Assembly: GCA_004555655.1 (NCBI GenBank)
Contig: SFHJ01000019.1
Location: 1-31,171 of the forward strand
DNA length: 31,171 nt
Direction: 5' to 3'
Source: Clostridiales bacterium
Lineage (GTDB): Bacteria; Bacillota; Clostridia; Oscillospirales; Oscillospiraceae
The translations under genes were made by a program, and so were the position numbers. Below the pieces are notes generated by a model. It saw only the letters and a list, made by a program, of their open reading frames with translations, did not search any database and was not told where the DNA came from. Below are positions 25,661-31,171 of this stretch, in pieces. Each line of letters begins with the position of its first letter. The stretch's first letter is position 1.

Positions 25661-27985
25661 ATGAGAAAGACAATACGGCGGCTGGGTCTGATTGCGCTGG
25701 CGGTGTGCCTGCTGGCCACGACCGCGCTGGCGGCATTGGAAGACCCTGCCGACAAGGCCACGCTGCCGTTGGCGGACAATGTCTCGCTCGTCACGGGCGG
25801 ATGGGAGCTGACGGCACCGGAGGACGATACGAGCGGCGTGACGCCGTTTGTGCGCGAGCATATCATTACATATACGCCCGACGACACGGTCTGGCCCATG
25901 GTGGCCTACGGCAGCACGCTCTATGGCCGCAGCACCATGGCGCAGACGGCCAAATACCTGACGGACGCAGGGCTATCGGTCGTTGCGGCGGTAAACGGCT
26001 CGTTTTTTGATATGCTCACCGGCATCCCGTATGGGATCATCGTGACGGACGGCGTGCTGCGTTCGTCCGGCTCGGGCTATGCCATCGGCTTTTACGCGGA
26101 CGGCAGCGCCGTTATCGGTGCGCCGGAGCTGAACATCGCGGTCGTGACGCCCGACGGCGCGCAGACGAACGTGTTTTACAACAAGGCCCTGACGCTCACA
26201 AACGGCGTTGGGCTCTACTCGCCCGACTATGACGCCAAGACGAAAAACACCGTCCCGGCCTACAACGTGGTGCTGCAGCCGGTGCAGGGCGAAGACGGCG
26301 CGCTCAGCCTTGACGGGACGGTCCGCGCCAGAGTCACGGGCACCGTGGCGTCCACGCCGTCATGCCCCATCCCTGACGGCTGCTTTGCGCTCTCGATTGC
26401 CGAGGGTACGGCGTATGCAAGCGTGCTGCAAAAGCTGCAGTCGCTCAAAACCGGCGATGAGCTGCTCATCGAGACATCGGTTGCGGACGATTGGGAGGAC
26501 GTGGTCTATGCCTGCGGCGGCGGAGATCTTCTGGTGGAAGACGGCCGCGCACTGGATGACTTTACGCTGGACTCCGCCAAAGAGCGCAAGGCCAGAACGG
26601 CGGCCGGCCTCAAAAAAGACGGCACGCTGGTTCTGTACACGGCGGATAAGGCCGTGAAGGCCGACCGTTCCGAGGGTCTGACGCTCTCCGAGCTGGCCGA
26701 GCGAATGGAAAAAGAGGGCTGCGTGATCGCGCTGAATCTCGACGGCGGCGGCTCGACCGCGCTGGGCGCGCAGTATCCGGGCTACGCCTCGTGCGTCACG
26801 GTGAACACGCCCGCCGACGGCAGCCTGCGCCCGTGTGCGAACTTTATCTACCTGGTGCGCAGGCAGACGCTGAGCCGGCAGGCCACGCAGCTCTATCTGT
26901 ATCCGTATGCACAGCCGGTTCTGCCCGGCGCGAAGGTCGGCCTCACACTCAAGGCTGCCGACAGCAACTATATGCCGGCAGCCCTGCCCGGCACGGCGGG
27001 CTTCTCGGCCACCGGCGGCACAGTCACGGACGAGGGCGTTGTTACGGTAGACAAAGAGACGAACGCTGGCGAGGTGCGCGTGACGGCCCGCGCGGGCGGT
27101 TTGACGGCGCAGGCAACGCTTTCGGTGCTCAGGCAGGTTTCTGAGATCTCTGTATTGAAGGAGGATACCACCACGGCGCTGAAGACGCTGACCGTGGCGG
27201 CCGGCTCAAAAACAGATCTGAAAGCCAGCGCAAGGAGCTATGGCCGCGCGGTCGCCGCGCAGGATGCGTGCTTCACGTGGCAGTGCGATGAACAGATTGG
27301 CACGGTCGATGCAAACGGCGTCTTTACCGCTGCAAATGCCGCAGGCAAGCTGACGGGGATGCTCGCCGTCAGCTATGGCCAGACGTCGGTGGAACTGCCT
27401 GTGACGGTGGCTGCGGCCGACCCGTTCGCGGACATGAAGGATCACTGGGCCAAGAGCTATGTGAGCGAGATGTACTTTGACGGCGTGCTGGCCGGCTCAC
27501 CCGGCGCCGACGGCAAGCTTTACTACCGCCCGGACGATTCGATGACGCGGCAGGAGTTCGTGGTGGCGCTGATGCGCTTCATGAAGGTCGATACGAGCGG
27601 CTACAGCGCCGTTCAGCTGCCGTTTGTGGATGCGGACAAGACAGCCGGCTGGGCGATGGACGCAATGAAAGCGGCATATGCGCTGGGCTATGTGGGCGGC
27701 TCGGGCTCGAATGGCAAGCTGTACGGCAATCCAACCTCCACCATCACGCGGCAGGAAGCAATGGTCATTCTGGCGCGCAGCCAGGGTTTGACGCAGGCGA
27801 CCGACCGCACGGCGCTCAGCCGGTTCTCCGATGCGAGCCTCGTGGCTGACTGGGCGGCTGAATCGCTGGCTGCGATGATCGAGCGCAACATCATCGGCGG
27901 CTCGAACGGCAAGCTCAACCCCACCGGACAGGTCACGCGCGCGGAGGTCGCCAAGATGCTCTACGCGCTGAAATATCAGGGATAA
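25661..27985 (+). CDS. Exported phosphodiester glycosidase (NAGPA) family protein with SLH domains
   Basis: This 774-residue protein has a cleavable signal peptide (MRKTIRRLGLIALAVCLLA, cleavage probably after TTALA). A phosphodiester glycosidase/NAGPA domain (DUF2233) follows to about residue 410, with VVAAVNGSFFDM, then GIPYGIIVTDGVLRSSG and the signature LNLDGGGSTAL. Relatives cleave N-acetylglucosamine-phosphodiesters or act on wall glycopolymers. A bacterial Ig-like or beta-rich region covers about 420-590. Three SLH repeats (FADMKDHWAKSYV, FVDADKTAGWAMDAM, FSDASLVADWAAESL, each with a TRQE/TRAE box) form the C-terminus and should bind pyruvylated secondary wall polymer. GGTGAGG lies before the ATG at 25661; the longer upstream reading runs through the intergenic region. 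Single-gene transcript. Confidence 0.9.
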   Translation: MRKTIRRLGLIALAVCLLATTALAALEDPADKATLPLADNVSLVTGGWELTAPEDDTSGVTPFVREHIITYTPDDTVWPMVAYGSTLYGRSTMAQTAKYLTDAGLSVVAAVNGSFFDMLTGIPYGIIVTDGVLRSSGSGYAIGFYADGSAVIGAPELNIAVVTPDGAQTNVFYNKALTLTNGVGLYSPDYDAKTKNTVPAYNVVLQPVQGEDGALSLDGTVRARVTGTVASTPSCPIPDGCFALSIAEGTAYASVLQKLQSLKTGDELLIETSVADDWEDVVYACGGGDLLVEDGRALDDFTLDSAKERKARTAAGLKKDGTLVLYTADKAVKADRSEGLTLSELAERMEKEGCVIALNLDGGGSTALGAQYPGYASCVTVNTPADGSLRPCANFIYLVRRQTLSRQATQLYLYPYAQPVLPGAKVGLTLKAADSNYMPAALPGTAGFSATGGTVTDEGVVTVDKETNAGEVRVTARAGGLTAQATLSVLRQVSEISVLKEDTTTALKTLTVAAGSKTDLKASARSYGRAVAAQDACFTWQCDEQIGTVDANGVFTAANAAGKLTGMLAVSYGQTSVELPVTVAAADPFADMKDHWAKSYVSEMYFDGVLAGSPGADGKLYYRPDDSMTRQEFVVALMRFMKVDTSGYSAVQLPFVDADKTAGWAMDAMKAAYALGYVGGSGSNGKLYGNPTSTITRQEAMVILARSQGLTQATDRTALSRFSDASLVADWAAESLAAMIERNIIGGSNGKLNPTGQVTRAEVAKMLYALKYQG

Positions 27986-27991
27986 ATCATC

Positions 27992-28025
27992 GTCCCGGCT
28001 GCTTTCTGTGTGAAGCAGCCGGGAC
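27992..28025. terminator. Hairpin between the SLH gene and trkH
   Basis: A perfect 13-bp stem (27992-28004 with 28013-28025), loop TCTGTGTG, placed between convergent stop codons. Neither side has a real T-run, so termination may be partly aided by other means. Confidence 0.75.
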
Positions 28026-28036
28026 ATTGATATGAT

Positions 28037-29479
28037 TTAGTTTTTACGCCATGTGCCGGGCAGCAGCAGAATCAGCATCGGATACAGTTCCAAACGGCCA
28101 AAGAGCATATCCAGACACAAAACGATTTTGGAAAGGACAGAGAACTGCGCGAAGCTGCCCGTGGGACCGACGAGGCCCAGACCGGGGCCAATGTTATTGA
28201 ACGTGGCCACAACGGCAGTGACGGTGGTGGAGGTGTCGAAATTATCCAGCGACACGAGCAGCACCGAGAGCACCATGACGAGCACGTAGAGCATAAAGTA
28301 GCCGCTCACAGCGCGAACGACATCGCGGCTGACAGGTTTTTCGTCAATCATCATGACCTTCACCGTACGCGGGTGCACGAGCCTGCGGAGCTCGGTCTGT
28401 GCCGCGCGCACCAGAATCACGACGCGCGAGACCTTGAGTCCGCCGCCGGTCGAGCCTGCGCACGCGCCGACGAGCATCAAAAGCACAAGTATCACGCGCG
28501 AAAACTCCGGCCAGAGGTTGAAGTCCACCGTGCAGAAGCCCGTGGTCGTGATGATGGAGGAAACCGCAAACGCGCTGTGGTGCAGCGCCTGATAGAAGCT
28601 GGGAAACTGCGGCAGAACATTGATCGTGATGAGCACAACGGCGGAAAGAATGATGAGAAGATACCACCGCAGCTCGGTATTTTTGTACACAAGGTCAAAT
28701 TTGTGCCGCAGCAGGAAGAAATATACCGAGAAGTTCACACCGAACAGAATCATGAACACCGTCGTGACCGTCTGTGCGTAGAGGCTGTATGCACCCATGG
28801 ACGCAGACTTGACGCTGAAGCCGCCTGTACCGGCCGTACCGAACGCGTGGCACAGGCTGTCAAACAGCGGCATCCCGCCCGCGAGGTAAAACAGCACCTG
28901 AATGACCGTGAGCGCCAGATAGATGCCGTAGAGGATTTTGGTGGAGTCGGCCATACGCGGCACCATTTTCGACACCGTGGGGCCGGGGCTTTCGGCGCGC
29001 AGCAGGTGGATTGCCTGTCCGCCCTCCAAGTTGAACAGCGCCAGCATGAACACCAGCACGCCCATGCCGCCCAGCCAGTGCGAAAAGCTGCGCCAGAAGA
29101 GCATACAGCGGCTGAGCGCTTCGATGTCCGTGAGGATGCTGGAGCCTGTGGTTGTAAAACCGGAGACGGTTTCAAACACGGCGTCGAGATAGCTCGGGAT
29201 CTCGCCCGAGAGCGTAAACGGCAGCGCGCCGACGAGCGAGAGCATAATCCAGCTCAGCGCCACGGTGATCAGGCCGTCTTTGGCGTAGATGGTCTTGTGG
29301 CGCGGCCGGGTCAGCACGCGCAGAAGCAGGCTGCCCAGCGCCGTGCCCAGAATGGTATACAAAAAGTACCAGCCGGACGCTTCACGGTAGATGACGGCCA
29401 CGGCCAGCGGCAGCAGCATAAATGCCGCTTCGATCAGCAGAATCGTGCTGAGGATATATAGAATCATCCGTCTGTTCAT
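28037..29479 (-). CDS. trkH: Potassium uptake protein TrkH family (membrane subunit)
   Basis: This 480-residue membrane protein forms the K+ pathway of a Trk/Ktr system. The four selectivity-filter loops can be seen: TVSGFTTTGSS, HAFGTAGTGGFS, SIITTTGFCTVD and TFNNIGPGLGL, each with the conserved glycine. SHWLGGMGVLVF is the helix after the first filter. Hydrophobic helices fill the rest, eight to ten in all. Length is closer to TrkH than to the shorter KtrB. A GGAGAG site precedes the ATG, and the start lies three bases after the trkA stop, so expression is coupled with its regulatory partner. Confidence 0.95.
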   Translation of the reverse strand: MNRRMILYILSTILLIEAAFMLLPLAVAVIYREASGWYFLYTILGTALGSLLLRVLTRPRHKTIYAKDGLITVALSWIMLSLVGALPFTLSGEIPSYLDAVFETVSGFTTTGSSILTDIEALSRCMLFWRSFSHWLGGMGVLVFMLALFNLEGGQAIHLLRAESPGPTVSKMVPRMADSTKILYGIYLALTVIQVLFYLAGGMPLFDSLCHAFGTAGTGGFSVKSASMGAYSLYAQTVTTVFMILFGVNFSVYFFLLRHKFDLVYKNTELRWYLLIILSAVVLITINVLPQFPSFYQALHHSAFAVSSIITTTGFCTVDFNLWPEFSRVILVLLMLVGACAGSTGGGLKVSRVVILVRAAQTELRRLVHPRTVKVMMIDEKPVSRDVVRAVSGYFMLYVLVMVLSVLLVSLDNFDTSTTVTAVVATFNNIGPGLGLVGPTGSFAQFSVLSKIVLCLDMLFGRLELYPMLILLLPGTWRKN

Positions 29480-29482
29480 GGC

Positions 29483-30856
29483 CTATGCTCTCCGCCTGTC
29501 CAGAATGTCGTCGAGCGCCTTGAGGCCCGTAACACCGCTCACGACCACGACGGTATCGCCGGGCTCGATGGTATCGCCGCCGTTGGGAATGAGGATGCGC
29601 CCGCCGCGGTTGATGCAGCCGATGAGAAGGTTTTTTTTCAGCTGCAGCCGCTGCAGCGGCACGCCGCAGACGGCAGAGCCCTCGGCCGCGCGGAATTCCA
29701 GCGCCTCGGCCTTGCCGCCGACCAGCTTATAGAGCGTCTCAACGGTCGAACCGGCGGAGGCCTGCATCGCGCGCACGTACCGGCAGATCTGGTTCGACGC
29801 GCTGTAGCGCGGGTTATATACGCTGCCGAGGTCCATGGCGCCGATGATGTTCTGGAACGAGTGGCGGATGAGCTTGGTGATGACCTTGATCTTCGGCCAC
29901 GTCTTGCGCACGTACAGGCTCATGAGGATGTTTTCCTCGTCAATGCCCGTGAGCGCAGCGAAGGCCCCCGCCTGTTCGATGCCGGATTCCAGCAGCACGT
30001 TCTCGCTCGTTCCGTCGCCGTGCAGAATCGTGGCCCTGGGCAGCAGAACCGACAGCTCTTCACAGCGGGCGTGATTGGATTCGATGATCTTCACCCCGAG
30101 ACCCGCGTCGAGCAGCTGCCGCGCCAGATAGTACGCGATGCGCCCGCCGCCAACTAAAATGACCTGGCGGATGGGGCTGGCGGCCAGACGCGTCTGGCGG
30201 AAGAAGGCCTGCGCGTCGCGCAGGCTTGCGACAAAGCTGACCAGGTCGCCCGCGGCAAGGCGGAACTGGCCGGAGGGGATATAGACCTCCTGCTCGCCGC
30301 GCTCGACCGCGCAGACCAGCAGCTTTGCCCGCACGAGCGAAGGCAGCTCCATAAGCGTCCGTCCCTCGAGGATGGAGCCCGCCGGGAGCTGGAACTTCAG
30401 AAGCTCCACATGACCCTTGGCGAAGGTGTCGGTCTTGATGGCCGACGGGATACGCAGGCTGCGCGCGATCTCCGTGGCGCAGGCCAGCTCGGGATTGACA
30501 CACAGGCTCAGGCCCAGATCGTCAGTAATAAGGGACAGGCTGGACAGGTATTCCGGATTGCGTACGCGCGCAATGGTATGCGACGCGCCGAGCTTTTTCG
30601 CCACCAGACAGCACAGAAGATTCAGCTCGTCCGAGGCCGTGACGGCGATGAGAAGATCCGCCGTGTCCACGCCCGCCTCCTTCTGCGTGGCGCAGGTCGC
30701 GCCGTTTCCTTCCACGCAGAGAATGTCCAGATCCTCCGACGTCTGCTGCAGCGGCGCGCCGCTGCGGTCGATGATCGTTATATTGTGTCCTTCGCGCGAA
30801 AGCTGCTCGGCCAGCGTGCTGCCGATCTTTCCGTCGCCGACGATGACGATCTGCAT
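29483..30856 (-). CDS. trkA: Trk system potassium uptake protein TrkA (two RCK domains)
   Basis: This 457-residue cytoplasmic protein gates TrkH. It is a tandem of RCK_N and RCK_C units, as in E. coli TrkA: the first begins MQIVIVGDGKIGSTLAEQL with a GxGxxG nucleotide site and acidic partner (IIDRS), the second begins RQVILVGGGRIAYYLARQL near residue 230 with IIESN. RCK_C domains (for instance PSGQFRLAAGDLVSFV and IEPGDTVVVVSG) follow each. The second Rossmann motif reads GGGRIA, slightly off. ATP/ADP or NAD(H) is the usual ligand; c-di-AMP binding to RCK_C is known in relatives. G-rich sequence GGGGG lies a little upstream of the ATG. Confidence 0.95.
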   Translation of the reverse strand: MQIVIVGDGKIGSTLAEQLSREGHNITIIDRSGAPLQQTSEDLDILCVEGNGATCATQKEAGVDTADLLIAVTASDELNLLCCLVAKKLGASHTIARVRNPEYLSSLSLITDDLGLSLCVNPELACATEIARSLRIPSAIKTDTFAKGHVELLKFQLPAGSILEGRTLMELPSLVRAKLLVCAVERGEQEVYIPSGQFRLAAGDLVSFVASLRDAQAFFRQTRLAASPIRQVILVGGGRIAYYLARQLLDAGLGVKIIESNHARCEELSVLLPRATILHGDGTSENVLLESGIEQAGAFAALTGIDEENILMSLYVRKTWPKIKVITKLIRHSFQNIIGAMDLGSVYNPRYSASNQICRYVRAMQASAGSTVETLYKLVGGKAEALEFRAAEGSAVCGVPLQRLQLKKNLLIGCINRGGRILIPNGGDTIEPGDTVVVVSGVTGLKALDDILDRRRA

Positions 30857-30935
30857 ATCTCAAATCCCCCAGAATGCAAACGCTAATAAGATCTTAATAC
30901 CAGATTGGCTCTGTCTTTATTAAATCTTTACGCCT

Positions 30936-30964
30936 ATCATAGCATTTGGCGCGGAAAAAAGCAA
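30936..30964 (-). promoter_or_regulatory. Promoter of trkA-trkH
   Basis: Minus-strand TTGCTT (30964-30959) and TATGAT (30941-30936) with 17 bases between them and a TGC extension. It leaves an AT-rich leader of about 70 bases. I see no known riboswitch in that leader, including the c-di-AMP (ydaO) type. Confidence 0.78.
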
Positions 30965-30998
30965 TGCGCTGCCGTAAATTCGCCGTCTCCGGCACGCG

Positions 30999-31028
30999 TT
31001 GACAACCGGCGGCAGCTTGTGGTAGAAT
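30999..31028 (+). promoter_or_regulatory. Promoter of the right-edge leader RNA and gene
   Basis: A perfect -35 TTGACA (30999-31004) and a -10 TAGAAT (31023-31028) with a TGG extension, spaced by 18 bases. Start expected near 31035. Confidence 0.8.
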
Positions 31029-31031
31029 AAA

Positions 31032-31158
31032 CGCGGTTAATCCGCGGGCATGATGGAATTGGCAGACATGCAGGATTTCGGTGATGTCACCTTGGTGAAA
31101 GGTTTTTGTTATGTGTTGACGCGGGATTTATGTACCGTCGTTGACAAGCACTTGGAGG
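31032..31158 (+). ncRNA. Structured leader or small RNA with a tRNA-Leu-like 5' half
   Basis: From 31044 the sequence follows the 5' half of tRNA-Leu: acceptor-like GCGGGCA, TG, D-stem ATG/CAT closing the loop GAATTGGCAGA (31053-31069), then CAGGA TTTCGGT. No matching 3' half, T-arm or CCA end follows, so it is not a tRNA. Beyond this are three adjoining segments GGTGA (31080-31084), TCACC (31087-31091) and GGTGA (31094-31098), which allow two exclusive hairpins, and a 5-bp ACCTT/AAGGT stem. CCGCG (31042-31046) can pair with CGCGG at 31032-31036 or at 31120-31124. It ends in the ribosome site of the next gene. It may be a known Clostridia RNA family such as the raiA motif, which I cannot confirm by eye. 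Confidence 0.55.
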
Positions 31159-31167
31159 GAGACGCTT

Positions 31168-31171
31168 ATGG
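31168..31171 (+). CDS. Start of a gene cut by the window edge
   Basis: GGAGGG (31154-31159) is followed after eight bases by ATG at 31168-31170. Only the first codon and one base lie in the window, so the product cannot be named. Confidence 0.6.

Noticed and set aside
28373..29461. A 362-codon open frame opposite trkH
   Set aside because: Highly charged His/Glu/Arg-rich antisense frame, entirely within trkH, no start signal.
31044..31130. A tRNA-Leu gene at the right edge
   Set aside because: Only the acceptor 5' strand, D-arm and part of the anticodon arm are present. The anticodon stem does not close, and there is no T-arm, variable arm or acceptor 3' strand.

Overview
The window reads as a chromosomal segment of a GC-rich, low-motility-signature Firmicute of class Clostridia, most likely an Oscillospiraceae-type gut anaerobe. 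This is inferred from strong AGGAGG ribosome sites, a Bacillus-type large SRP RNA with an Alu domain, the gene order SRP RNA-dnaX-ybaB-recR, the order dgt-dnaG-rpoD, the order ylxM-ffh-rpsP-khpA-rimM-trmD, and an S-layer-homology (SLH) surface protein. The genes are almost all housekeeping. I see no phage, insertion sequence, CRISPR array or complete tRNA.

Layout. (1) 1-6534, plus strand: ribosomal protein L31 with its terminator, the ribosome-associated GTPase HflX, a YigZ/IMPACT protein, a dGTPase-like HD hydrolase, DNA primase, the housekeeping sigma factor, then acyl carrier protein from its own strong promoter. (2) 6552-9750, plus: SRP RNA, then dnaX, ybaB and recR, closed by a bidirectional terminator. 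(3) 9759-15025, minus: secA, a YlmD/LACC1-type purine nucleoside phosphorylase and a lipoprotein substrate-binding protein, translationally packed in one operon. (4) 15082-20484, plus: a Cof-type HAD phosphatase, a TauE/SafE permease and an aspartate/glutamate racemase in one operon; then a dicarboxylate/amino-acid symporter and a class Ic aspartate aminotransferase, each with its own promoter and terminator. The last three genes of this block suggest acidic amino-acid handling.

(5) 20504-21110: a small XRE repressor and a divergent 53-residue protein separated by a compact control region with three copies of a GATATATC-type operator. (6) 21118-25557, minus: ylxM-ffh-rpsP-khpA from a consensus promoter, tandem terminators, then rimM-trmD-sirtuin from a second promoter. 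(7) 25661-27985, plus: an exported phosphodiester glycosidase-like protein with three SLH repeats. (8) 28037-30964, minus: TrkH and TrkA potassium uptake genes. (9) 30999-31171, plus: a promoter and a long structured leader whose start resembles the 5' half of tRNA-Leu, ending in a ribosome site and the ATG of a gene that runs off the window.

Protein targeting is strongly represented: the SRP RNA, Ffh and SecA are all here, alongside two exported cell-envelope proteins they may help deliver. The parts least explained by known families are the leader RNA at the right edge and the XRE/53-residue switch. Both deserve a direct look.
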